A stretch of 12,790 nt of DNA, from positions 1-12,790 of the forward strand of contig CAMDAL010000082.1 of the NCBI GenBank assembly GCA_945888565.1, read 5' to 3'. This document shows, piece after piece, positions 1 to 7,068 of this stretch. Position 1 is the stretch's first letter. Each line of letters starts with the position of its first letter. The position numbers and the translations under genes are program-made. Origin of the DNA: Devosia equisanguinis (GTDB lineage Bacteria > Pseudomonadota > Alphaproteobacteria > Rhizobiales > Devosiaceae). The notes below the pieces were generated by a model that saw only the letters and a list, made by a program, of their open reading frames with translations, had not been told where the DNA came from and searched no databases.

Positions 1-681
1 GGCGCGCAGCGTTTCGCGGATATCGCCGAGGCCATCGACGAGGCCAAGTTCGAGACCGCGGACGCCGCTCCAGAATTCGCCGGTGAAGAGCGTATCGTCG
101 TCCGCCTTGAAGCGGCTGCCGCGGCGCGACTTTACCCAGTCGATGAACACCGCGTGGATGTCGTTCTCGAGGGTCTTGATGCGCTCCACGTCCTCCGGCT
201 TTTCGGGCAGGAAGGCGTCGAGGGTCGACTTGTTGCGGCCCGACGTATGGACGCGGCGCTCCATGCCGAGCTTTTCGAGCGTGCCGACAAAGCCGAAGCC
301 GGCGAAGATGACGCCGATCGAGCCGACGATCGAGGACGGATCGGCGATGATCTCGTCACCCGCCGTGGCGATGAAGTAGCCGCCCGACGCCGCCGCATCC
401 TCGACGAACACCAGCACCGGCTTGCCGTTCTCGTCGGCGAGATCGCGGATGCGCTTGGCGATCAGACGCGACTGCACCGGCGAGCCGCCGGGCGAGTTGA
501 CGATGATGGCAACCGCGGGAGCCGCCTTGTTGGCGAAGGCGCGCTTCAGCAGCGGGGCGACGGACTCGATGTTGAGTCGGCCGGCACGCTGTTCGGCCGC
601 GATGACGCCATGCAGCCGCACCACGGGGATCACAGGGCCGGACTGCCCCATCATCCGCTTCAGCCACGATCGCAAACCCAT
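1..681 (-). CDS. S49 family serine peptidase (SppA/SohB type), 3' end beyond the window
   Basis: This is a single-domain S49 peptidase of the short SppA/SohB type, which cleaves signal-peptide remnants or membrane proteins with a Ser-Lys dyad. The visible 227 residues start at an ATG at 681 and run off the left edge in frame, so the C-terminus is missing. The oxyanion loop NSPGG is at residues 62-66 and the nucleophile is Ser99 in AAASGGY. Lys151 in GRNKSTLDAF is the likely general base; the Ser-Lys spacing of 52 is the one I recall for Bacillus SppA. The N-terminus (MGLRSWLKRM) has basic residues but no convincing signal peptide or membrane helix. The start is supported by an AGGAGGG ribosome binding site 5 bases upstream. 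It lies 46 bases behind the methyltransferase gene on the same strand and is probably co-transcribed with it. Family assignment is firm; the substrate is unknown. Confidence 0.93.
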   Translation of the reverse strand, partial: MGLRSWLKRMMGQSGPVIPVVRLHGVIAAEQRAGRLNIESVAPLLKRAFANKAAPAVAIIVNSPGGSPVQSRLIAKRIRDLADENGKPVLVFVEDAAASGGYFIATAGDEIIADPSSIVGSIGVIFAGFGFVGTLEKLGMERRVHTSGRNKSTLDAFLPEKPEDVERIKTLENDIHAVFIDWVKSRRGSRFKADDDTLFTGEFWSGVRGLELGLVDGLGDIRETLRA

Positions 682-686
682 CGGCG

Positions 687-693
687 CCCTCCT
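687..693 (-). promoter_or_regulatory. Ribosome binding site of the S49 peptidase
   Basis: AGGAGGG on the minus strand, 5 bases before the ATG at 681. It is nearly a full anti-Shine-Dalgarno match and fixes the start. It suggests efficient independent initiation inside the putative two-gene transcript. Confidence 0.7.
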
Positions 694-727
694 GAACGAA
701 GGCAGATGTATGTGGGCGGGAGAGGAT

Positions 728-1498
728 TTACCAGACCAGCCGGGCCGTTCCACGGAAGATGGCATCGAACTCCGGCTGGAACGTTCTGCCCTCCGGCTCG
801 TGGAGGGCGCGGCTCGCCAGCAGGGTGAACGGCGCGCGCGAACCCTTGGTGCCACGGACCAGCACACGGGTCGCCGCCTCGCCTTCGCGCGGGATGAGTG
901 GCAGCACCGTCACCGCGCCGAAGCGGGCCATGAAGGCAGGCAGCAACACCGGCAGGCTGGCTGCGGCGTGGATGAAGATCACTTCGCCCTCCGGCGCGGC
1001 GTGGGTCGCGGCCGTCTTGACCCAGAGGTCAAGCGCTTCGGGCGGCATGTGGCGGGCGGCGGAGGGCGCGGAGCCTGCCCGTGGGTCGAAGAAGGGCGGG
1101 TTGGCGATCACGGTATCGTAATGGTCCGACGGCAGACCGGCAGCGGCACGCGCCCCACCCTTGGCGGTCACATCGACGGTGAGCACCCTGCTCCGCACCC
1201 CGAAGCCATTGGCCTCGAGGTTGAGCGCGGCAATGGCGGCGGTCGGGGGATCGAGTTCGGCCAGCGTAGCGGTGGCATCCGCGAGGTCGGCGAGCGCCAC
1301 CAGCGCCGCGGTGCCAACGCCGGAGCCGAGGTCGAGCAGCCGCTGCGTTGCAGCGCGCACGCTGGCGCCGAGCAGCACGGAGTCGAGCCCGGCGCGGAAC
1401 CCCTTGTCGGGCTGCGACACATAGAGCCGACCGCCCAAAAAGGCGTCGCGCGTCAACGTTTGTTGTTTTACAAGATCGGGTGTGTGGTCTAGGGACAT
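728..1498 (-). CDS. TrmN6-like tRNA1(Val) adenine-N6 methyltransferase
   Basis: A 256-residue class I SAM-dependent methyltransferase of the COG4123 type. Members are annotated as tRNA1(Val) (adenine37-N6)-methyltransferase, which modifies the base next to the anticodon. The family N-terminal block TRDAFLGGRLYVSQP is at residues 16-30 and RAGLDSVLL at 35-43. SAM motif I (LDLGSGVGT) is at 55-63, and the catalytic NPPF of N6-adenine methyltransferases is at 133-136. The ATG at 1498 has no Shine-Dalgarno sequence, and a good promoter ends only a few bases before it, so the mRNA may be nearly leaderless. It is divergent from the polyprenyl synthase (50 bases between starts) and probably forms an operon with the S49 peptidase. 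The family is clear. The exact tRNA target is by homology only, and some members may act on other RNAs. Confidence 0.85.
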   Translation of the reverse strand: MSLDHTPDLVKQQTLTRDAFLGGRLYVSQPDKGFRAGLDSVLLGASVRAATQRLLDLGSGVGTAALVALADLADATATLAELDPPTAAIAALNLEANGFGVRSRVLTVDVTAKGGARAAAGLPSDHYDTVIANPPFFDPRAGSAPSAARHMPPEALDLWVKTAATHAAPEGEVIFIHAAASLPVLLPAFMARFGAVTVLPLIPREGEAATRVLVRGTKGSRAPFTLLASRALHEPEGRTFQPEFDAIFRGTARLVW

Positions 1499-1507
1499 CG
1501 GGACCGG

Positions 1508-1536
1508 ACTATAGGGCCTCAGCAGGGGCCCCTCAA
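1508..1536 (-). promoter_or_regulatory. Sigma-70 type promoter of the methyltransferase-S49 transcript
   Basis: Read on the minus strand: -35 TTGAGG (1536-1531), a 17-base spacer, and -10 TATAGT (1513-1508). Shifted by one base it is TTTGAG-N17-CTATAG, close to the alphaproteobacterial form. Transcription would start at about 1501, some three bases before the ATG at 1498. Confidence 0.5.
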
Positions 1537-1548
1537 ACCGAGGAATTC

Positions 1549-2565
1549 ATGGCTTTATCGGCGGCAGCGGCAAACGAGGCGGCGAGCGCGGGGGCGCTCG
1601 AACGGCTGGTCGATGCAACGCGTCCGGGCATGGAGCGCGTCAACGCCATGATCCTCGACCGGGCGCGCTCGCATGTCGAGCTTGTCCCGGAGATCGCCCG
1701 CTACCTGATCGATGCCGGCGGCAAGCGGCTTCGCCCGATGCTGACCATCGCCAGTTCGCAGCTGTTTGGCCGCACCAGTGGCAGCGAGGTGAACTTCGCC
1801 GCTGCCGTCGAATTCCTGCACAACGCCACCCTGCTCCACGACGACGTCGTCGACGAGAGCACGATGCGCCGCGGCCGGGCCGCCGCGCGGATGAACTGGG
1901 GCAACCAGGCAAGCGTGCTGGTGGGCGATTTCCTGCTCGGCCAGGCCTTCATGATGATGGTCGAGACCGGCAGCATTCCGGCGCTCGAAGTGATTTCCAA
2001 GGCCGCCACGGTGATCGCCGAAGGCGAAGTGCTGCAGCTGTCGAAGACGCGCGACCTGACGACCACAGCCGATGACTACAACGAGGTCATCCGCGCCAAG
2101 ACGGCGATGCTGTTCGAGGCGGCGACCGAAGTGGGCGCCATGGCCGGCGGCGCCGACGCGACCGGACGCCGCGCGCTGCGCGACTATGGACGCGAGCTCG
2201 GCTACGCCTTCCAGCTGGTCGACGACGTGCTCGACTTCCGCGGCGAGGCCGGCATGCTGGGCAAGAATACCGGCGACGACCTGCGCGAAGGCAAGATGAC
2301 CCTGCCGATCATCATGGCGCTGGCAGTAGCGAGCCCGGCCGAGCGCGAACTGATCGTCTCGGCGCTGGGCAATGGTCGAACCGGTGCTGCGGAAATCGCC
2401 GGGGTAATCGCCGTGCTGAACCGCCATGGCGCCCTCGACCGTACCCTGGAGCAGGCCAACACCCACGCCCGCCGCGCCCGCGAATCCCTGAAGTCCCTGC
2501 CGCCGAGCGAGATGAAGACGCTGCTCGGCGATGTGGCCGAGTTCACGGTGCTGCGGGCGTATTGA
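1549..2565 (+). CDS. ispB: Polyprenyl (octaprenyl/decaprenyl) diphosphate synthase
   Basis: A trans-prenyltransferase of 338 residues that adds isopentenyl diphosphate units to farnesyl diphosphate to make the side chain of ubiquinone. The conserved GGKRLRP lies at residues 57-63. The first Asp-rich motif LLHDDVVDE is at 95-103 (DDVVD 98-102), and the second, QLVDDVLDF, at 222-230 (DDVLD 225-229); both bind the diphosphate-Mg2+. EGEVLQL lies at 158-164. The length is typical for the long-chain all-E family. I place the start at the ATG at 1549 because GAGGA stands 4 bases before it; the open frame continues upstream but there overlaps the divergent methyltransferase. Chain length cannot be read with confidence from sequence; alphaproteobacteria usually make Q10, so decaprenyl (ddsA/dps) is likely. 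It converges on ispE, another isoprenoid gene, with 24 bases between stops. Confidence 0.93.
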   Translation: MALSAAAANEAASAGALERLVDATRPGMERVNAMILDRARSHVELVPEIARYLIDAGGKRLRPMLTIASSQLFGRTSGSEVNFAAAVEFLHNATLLHDDVVDESTMRRGRAAARMNWGNQASVLVGDFLLGQAFMMMVETGSIPALEVISKAATVIAEGEVLQLSKTRDLTTTADDYNEVIRAKTAMLFEAATEVGAMAGGADATGRRALRDYGRELGYAFQLVDDVLDFRGEAGMLGKNTGDDLREGKMTLPIIMALAVASPAERELIVSALGNGRTGAAEIAGVIAVLNRHGALDRTLEQANTHARRARESLKSLPPSEMKTLLGDVAEFTVLRAY

Positions 2566-2572
2566 GGCTTTC

Positions 2573-2585
2573 GGCGCGTCGCGCC
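2573..2585. terminator. Possible bidirectional hairpin between ispB and ispE
   Basis: GGCGC-GTC-GCGCC gives a 5-bp G/C stem with a 3-base loop in the 24-base gap between the two convergent stop codons. No run of T follows on either strand, so intrinsic termination is uncertain; the position is the main argument. Confidence 0.25.
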
Positions 2586-2589
2586 GTAC

Positions 2590-3468
2590 CTACGCCGGCA
2601 ACACCACCGGCGATGCGGAGACCCAGTAGGCCCGGTGCCGCTCGCGCAGGTCATGCGCTGCCTGGTGGGCGCGTGAGGCTGAGGCGAAGAGGCCGAAGAC
2701 GGTGCCGCCCGAGCCCGACATGCGGGCCAGGATGCAGCCGTCGAACTGCGCCAGTTCACCGATCAACTCGCCGATGGCCGGCACCAGCGACAGGGCTGGC
2801 GGCTCGAGGTCGTTCCGCGTTTCGGCCAGCCAAAGGCCGAGTTGGGCGGGTCGCGTCAGCGGCACCGGCAGAGCCGGCAGCGGCGGATTCTGCCGGGATT
2901 GCAGGCGGCGGAACACATCGGCGGTCACCACCGGCACCAGCGGATTCACCAGCACGATATGGGTTTTCGGGAAGGCGCGCAGCGGGTGCAGGATTTCGCC
3001 CACCCCGCGTACTTCGAGCGGCCGTGACAGCAGGCAGGCCGGGACGTCGGCGCCAAGGCCGAGGGCCAGCGCGGACAGGTCGGCGAACTCGATCCCGGCG
3101 TCGCCGAGGCCCGCCATCAGGCGCAGGGCCGCAGCCGCGTCGGCGGAGCCGCCACCCAGGCCCGCCGCGACCGGAAGGTTCTTCACCAGCTCAAAGGCCA
3201 GCCCGGTCTCGACATGATCCGGCCAGCGGGCGCGGAATGCCGCGACGGCGCGCGATACGAGGTTGGAGTCGCCACTCCCCGCCGCCGCCGCGAACGGGCC
3301 GGTGACAGTCAGGCTGTCACGGCGGGCCGGGCGCGCCACCAGTTCGTCGGCCACGTCGGCGAACACCACGAGGCTCTCGAGCTCATGGTAGCCGTCGGGC
3401 CGGCGATTGGTGACGTGGAGGGCGAGATTGACCTTGGCGGGCGCCGCCTCGGCGTAGATCTCGTCCAT
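2590..3468 (-). CDS. ispE: 4-diphosphocytidyl-2-C-methyl-D-erythritol kinase
   Basis: A GHMP kinase of 292 residues that phosphorylates CDP-methylerythritol at the 2-hydroxyl, the fourth step of the MEP pathway to isopentenyl diphosphate. PAKVNLAL at residues 10-17 carries the catalytic Lys12. DGYHELESL, which contacts the substrate, is at 25-33. The ATP loop PVAAGLGGGSADAAAALR is at 99-116. LGADVPA at 138-144 holds the catalytic Asp141. The C-terminal GHMP motif ARMSGSGGTVFGLF is at 248-261. The start is the ATG at 3468, whose A is also the last base of the TAA of the upstream TPR gene (TAATG), so the two are probably translationally coupled. A longer open frame reaches 3609 but has no family similarity and overlaps the TPR gene. 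The product feeds precursor to enzymes such as the neighbouring polyprenyl synthase. Confidence 0.96.
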   Translation of the reverse strand: MDEIYAEAAPAKVNLALHVTNRRPDGYHELESLVVFADVADELVARPARRDSLTVTGPFAAAAGSGDSNLVSRAVAAFRARWPDHVETGLAFELVKNLPVAAGLGGGSADAAAALRLMAGLGDAGIEFADLSALALGLGADVPACLLSRPLEVRGVGEILHPLRAFPKTHIVLVNPLVPVVTADVFRRLQSRQNPPLPALPVPLTRPAQLGLWLAETRNDLEPPALSLVPAIGELIGELAQFDGCILARMSGSGGTVFGLFASASRAHQAAHDLRERHRAYWVSASPVVLPA

Positions 3469-5204
3469 TATTCGGCTGGGGCCGCCTGGGTCTCCGCGAC
3501 CGGCCCGGGATCGGGTGTGGGCGGCACCGCATCGAGCCCGTCCCTGAGCTTGATCGCCACGCGCTCCTTCACCGCCCCTTCCTTGTCCACCGACGAGGCG
3601 ATGTTCCACTGGAAGCGCGCTTCCAGCTTGCGGCCGGCCCGCCAGTAGGCGTCGCCGAGGTGGTCGTTGATCTCGGGGTCGGTCGAGCGCAGCTGCACGG
3701 CCAGTTCAAGCTGCTGCACCGCCTCGTCGAAGCGGCCGAGCCGGTAGTAGGCCCAGCCGAGCGAATCGATGATGTAGCCGTCGTTGGGGGCCGCAGCGAC
3801 GGCGCGCTGGATCATTTCGAGCGCCGGCAGCAGGTTGGTGCCCTGGTCCACCCAGCTATAGCCGAGATAGTTCAGAACCTGCGGCTGGTTGGGGTTGAGG
3901 CTCAGCGCTTTCTTGAAATCGGCCTCGGCGTTCGGCCACTCCTTGGCGCGCTCGTAGGAGATGCCGCGGACGTAATAGAAGCGCCAGTCGGCCGGGCTCT
4001 CGCCACCGGACACGGCGAGCGCCTTGGTGTAGGTGTCGGCCGCCTCGGCGTATTGCTTGGCGCTGCGCTGCATATCGCCGAGCACCGAGAGCGCTTCGAG
4101 GTCATTGGGATTGGTGGCGACGATGTTGCCAAGCCGGCGCAGCGCCTCGTCGGGGTCGCCCAGCGCGTCGAGGTTCTCGGCGACCCGGACCACCGCCATC
4201 GGCTTCAGCGGCGAGTTGGCCGGCAGGTTGTCGTAGATCACGTTGGCAAGTTCGTGCTGGCCGGCCGCGTCGAGCATCTGGGCGTAGACCAGGTCGATCA
4301 CATCGGCTGACGGATCGAGGTACATGCCCAGTTGCAGGAACACCGCGGCGATGTCGCCGGTGCCCTCGCGGGCCAGCGCCACGCCGATCGAGTGAAACAG
4401 TTCGGCCGCGCCGCCCTGAACGTTGGCGGCGAACGCGCCCGGCCGCTGCTTCAGGTCGATCTTTGCCTTCACGGCAGTGACCAGCGGGTGGCTCAGGCCC
4501 TGCGAGCCGTAGTCGGCCAGAACCTTGTCCGCCTCGTCGAAGCGGCCGGCATTGCCGAGCATGCGGGTGTAGGCCTCGACGATGCGCGCAACGTAGGGAT
4601 CGGCCTCGTAGGCGCGCCTGCCGAACTCGAGTGCGTCGGCAGTGCGGCCGGAAACGTCGGCCATCAGCGCGCGGTGGAAGACGAGGAAGTCCTCGAGCCC
4701 GCCTTCGGCGATGCCATCGAGTTCCGCGTTGGCCTGCTGCAGCTTGCCATCGGCCGCCAGCGCCCAGGCGCGCAGCACGCTGCCGGCGATGCCGGCATAG
4801 GTGTCGCCCCCGACATCCTCCAGGGCGCGCACTGCCGCTGCGTAGCGCCGGTCCTTCAGCGCCTCGACGCCGAGCACCAGGGTCGCCAGATCGTTGGGCG
4901 AGCCGAGTTCCAGCAGGTGGCGGGCCACGCGGGCCGAATCAGTGATCTGCCCGGCCGCCGCATGGGCGATGAAGCTGCGCTCGACGAGGATCGGGTTGTC
5001 CCAGTCGCCGATCGCGGCATCGTTGAAGTAGCGGGCCGCATCTTCGGTGCGCATGTCGCCGAGCGCCTCGCGCCCGGCCAGGTAGTTGCCGGTCGTGGTC
5101 TGGCGGACGACATCGAACATCCCGCCCTCGACCGAGATCGCACCGCCGGTCGAAAGCGCGAGGACGAGGATAGCCGAGCTGAGGAGGCGGGCAGGATGGG
5201 TCAC
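3468..5204 (-). CDS. Exported tetratricopeptide repeat protein
   Basis: A 578-residue TPR protein of unknown function. The N-terminus has a short positive region and a hydrophobic stretch (about residues 7-23), consistent with a Sec signal peptide or membrane anchor and a periplasmic location. Helical-repeat sequence fills most of the protein. The clearest TPRs are at about 369-396, 407-438, 443-474, 477-508 and 511-540, with typical residues such as YLGYSWVDQG, SLGWAYYRLGRFDEA and HLGDAYWRAG. The tail from about 560 is Pro/Ala/Glu-rich. Initiation appears to be at a GTG at 5204, with GGAG 11 bases upstream, which is weak. The next in-frame ATG (residue 29) would remove the signal sequence. 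The last base of its stop is shared with the ispE start. It resembles uncharacterised TPR proteins common in proteobacteria and offers no catalytic motif. A scaffold role in envelope assembly is a guess. Confidence 0.85.
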   Translation of the reverse strand: MTHPARLLSSAILVLALSTGGAISVEGGMFDVVRQTTTGNYLAGREALGDMRTEDAARYFNDAAIGDWDNPILVERSFIAHAAAGQITDSARVARHLLELGSPNDLATLVLGVEALKDRRYAAAVRALEDVGGDTYAGIAGSVLRAWALAADGKLQQANAELDGIAEGGLEDFLVFHRALMADVSGRTADALEFGRRAYEADPYVARIVEAYTRMLGNAGRFDEADKVLADYGSQGLSHPLVTAVKAKIDLKQRPGAFAANVQGGAAELFHSIGVALAREGTGDIAAVFLQLGMYLDPSADVIDLVYAQMLDAAGQHELANVIYDNLPANSPLKPMAVVRVAENLDALGDPDEALRRLGNIVATNPNDLEALSVLGDMQRSAKQYAEAADTYTKALAVSGGESPADWRFYYVRGISYERAKEWPNAEADFKKALSLNPNQPQVLNYLGYSWVDQGTNLLPALEMIQRAVAAAPNDGYIIDSLGWAYYRLGRFDEAVQQLELAVQLRSTDPEINDHLGDAYWRAGRKLEARFQWNIASSVDKEGAVKERVAIKLRDGLDAVPPTPDPGPVAETQAAPAE

Positions 5205-5370
5205 AGGCGGGCAAACTCCAAGGGTCCGAAACCGGACTTTGACGGGGCAAGATGGGCGATTTCGGGGCTGCGCCGCAAGGGGCGGCCACGATTGTGTGAG
5301 GGGATAGAGTTTTTGGTTTGTCGCGCTTTCGAACCGGAAAAGTCTGCGGCTTTCCCTGAAAGCGCTCCGG
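5205..5370 (-). other. Intergenic leader of the TPR-ispE operon
   Basis: These 166 bases hold the presumed promoter and leader of TPR-ispE, read on the minus strand. I see a partial promoter match (CTTGCG, 17 bases, CCCATC) but nothing decisive. A small hairpin (5224-5237, stem GTCCG/CGGAC, 4-base loop) lies just before the GGAG preceding the GTG start. The end near 5350-5363 belongs to the ETF-QO terminator. Confidence 0.3.
5349..5363 (-). terminator. Possible intrinsic terminator of the ETF-QO gene
   Basis: On the minus strand GCTTTC-AGG-GAAAGC forms a perfect 6-bp stem with a 3-base loop, 7 bases after the stop codon. TTTT follows six bases later (after GCCGCAGAC). The stem is short and the T run is displaced, so this is only a moderate candidate. 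Confidence 0.35.
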
Positions 5371-7014
5371 CTACATCCCGGCGTAGTTGGGTCCCGACCC
5401 GCCTTCGGGCGGTACCCAGGTGATGTTGCGCGCCGGATCCTTGATATCGCAGGTCTTGCAGTGGACGCAGTTGGCGGCGTGGATGCGGAACACCGGCTCG
5501 CCGCCCTCCTCCGCCACTTCGTATACGCCGGCGGGGCAGTAGAGCGGCGCCGGCTCGCCGTAGCACGGCAGGTTCTCGCGGATGGGGACGCTCGGATCGG
5601 CCAGCTTGAGGTGCACCGGCTGGTCTTCGTCGTGGCTCAGGTTGGCGAGGAAGACCGAGCTGTTGCGATCGAAGGTCCGCTCACCGTCGGGCCTGTCGTA
5701 CTGCTTCGCCGGGGCGGCGCCCGAAGGCAGCAAGGTATCGGCATCGGCGTGGCGATGTTTCAGCGTGCCTAAGAGCGAGCGGCCGAACAGCGCTTCGCAC
5801 CACATGTCGAAACCGCCCAGCATCACGCCGAGTACGGTCCCGGCGCGGCCCCAGAGCGGCTTGACGTTGCGCACCGGCTTCAGCTCGGCGCCGATGCCGG
5901 TCGCCAGCACGCGCTCATTGAGGCCGCTCAGCGTATCGTGCGCCCTGCCCTGCCCGATCGCCTCGACCACGGCGTCGGCCGTGGCAATGCCCGAGCGGAT
6001 GGCGCTGTGGATGGCCTTGAGGGCAGGAACGTTCATGAAGCCAGCCGCGCAGCCGATCAGTGCGCCACCGGGGAAAGCCAGGTTCGGCACCGACTGCAGG
6101 CCGCCCGATGTCAGCGCGCGGGCGCCATAGCTCAGTCGTGTCGCGCCTTCGAGCAGCCGGGTGATCGAGGGATGCGCCTTGAAGCGCTGGAACTCGCCGA
6201 ATGGGGAGAGGGTCGGGTCCGAATAGCTGAGGTGGGTGACGAAGCCGAGATACAGTTTCCGGTCCTGCGCGTGGTAGGCGAAGCCGCCGCCCGAGGTGTC
6301 GTCGTCGAGCGGGTAGCCGAGATAGTGGTCGATGCGGCCCGGATGGTGGCGGTCGGGTGCCAGCTCCCACACTTCCTTGATGCCGAGGCCGTAGAGTTGC
6401 GGCCCCGTTTCGAGCCCGAAGCGGGCGATGAGGCCCTTCGCCAGCGAGCCGCGCGCGCCCTCGCCGATCAGCGTGTACTTGGCCCGGAGCGCAATGCCGG
6501 CGGCATGGCTCGACTTGGGGTTGCCGTTGGCATCGAGCCCCAGATCGCCAGTGATGATGCCCTGCACTTCGCCCGCCTCGCCGGTCAGCACGTCGACCGC
6601 GGCCGTCATCGGGAAGATGTCGATGCCGAGGGCCTGCGCCTCCTCGCCGAGCCATTTCACCAGTTCGCCCAGCGAGATGATGACTGCGCCACGCACTTTC
6701 ATCTGCGGCGGGATCATGGAATGCGGCAGCGCAAAATCGCCGGTCCGCGAGAGGAAATGGAACGTGTCCTCGGTCACCCAGGGGCCAAGCGGAGCGCGAG
6801 CCCGCCAGTCGGAAATCAGGGCATCCATGCCGACAGGGTTCATCACGGCGCCCGACAGGATGTGGCCGCCGAGTTCGGCCGACTTTTCCACAACGGTGAT
6901 GGCGAGTTCGGGCGATTTCTGCTTGAGCCGGATGGCGGCGGCGAGCCCGGCCGGACCTGCCCCGACGATGACCACGTCGGTGTCGAGGATTTCGCGGGTT
7001 CCGGCGTCGGCCAA
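5371..7014 (-). CDS. Electron transfer flavoprotein-ubiquinone oxidoreductase
   Basis: ETF-QO is a membrane-associated enzyme that passes electrons from reduced ETF (fatty-acid, amino-acid and choline dehydrogenation) to ubiquinone through FAD and a 4Fe-4S cluster. The protein has 547 residues, the usual bacterial length. The FAD-binding VVIVGAGPAGLAAA is at residues 14-27, the second conserved flavin motif GEGARGSLAKGL at 184-195, and GGALIGCAAGFMNVP at 316-330. The four cluster cysteines are Cys493, Cys516, Cys519 and Cys522 (YCPAGVYE, then CVHCKTC), matching the family's wide-spaced C-x22-C-x2-C-x2-C pattern. The likely start is a TTG at 7014, preceded by GAGGACGAG; I find no in-frame ATG or GTG upstream before the neighbouring UDG start. 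No ETF subunit genes lie in the window. It stands alone, divergent from the UDG gene. Confidence 0.96.
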   Translation of the reverse strand: MADAGTREILDTDVVIVGAGPAGLAAAIRLKQKSPELAITVVEKSAELGGHILSGAVMNPVGMDALISDWRARAPLGPWVTEDTFHFLSRTGDFALPHSMIPPQMKVRGAVIISLGELVKWLGEEAQALGIDIFPMTAAVDVLTGEAGEVQGIITGDLGLDANGNPKSSHAAGIALRAKYTLIGEGARGSLAKGLIARFGLETGPQLYGLGIKEVWELAPDRHHPGRIDHYLGYPLDDDTSGGGFAYHAQDRKLYLGFVTHLSYSDPTLSPFGEFQRFKAHPSITRLLEGATRLSYGARALTSGGLQSVPNLAFPGGALIGCAAGFMNVPALKAIHSAIRSGIATADAVVEAIGQGRAHDTLSGLNERVLATGIGAELKPVRNVKPLWGRAGTVLGVMLGGFDMWCEALFGRSLLGTLKHRHADADTLLPSGAAPAKQYDRPDGERTFDRNSSVFLANLSHDEDQPVHLKLADPSVPIRENLPCYGEPAPLYCPAGVYEVAEEGGEPVFRIHAANCVHCKTCDIKDPARNITWVPPEGGSGPNYAGM

Positions 7015-7068
7015 TCTCGTCTCGTCCTCGTCTGGCGGGGGAAAGCCGGTTGTGACATAACAGGTTTC

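Noticed and set aside
422..1492. Long plus-strand open frame opposite the S49 peptidase and methyltransferase genes
   Set aside because: It is antisense to two well-supported genes, has the Arg/Gly/His-rich look of shadow frames in GC-rich DNA, and has no recognisable domain.
1459..1520. Plus-strand promoter for the polyprenyl synthase (TTTACA, 17 bases, TAGGGA)
   Set aside because: The -35 is fair but the -10 matches at only two positions, so I do not list it.
1348..1548. Longer polyprenyl synthase starting at 1348
   Set aside because: The added part is Arg-rich shadow of the divergent methyltransferase, and GAGGA precedes the ATG at 1549.
1555..2466. 303-residue minus-strand frame inside the polyprenyl synthase gene
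   Set aside because: It mirrors the synthase codons and is rich in His/Gln/Arg; the plus-strand protein carries both DDxxD motifs.
3469..3609. Longer ispE starting at 3609
   Set aside because: The added residues show no GHMP kinase similarity and overlap the TPR gene; the TAATG start gives the usual ispE N-terminus.
4332..5423. 363-residue plus-strand open frame across the TPR gene start and the end of the ETF-QO gene
   Set aside because: It is antisense to the TPR repeats, with no ribosome binding site and no family features.
5938..7068. Upstream extension of the UDG frame by 377 residues
   Set aside because: It runs antisense through the ETF-QO gene; UDG similarity begins only after the ATG at 7069.
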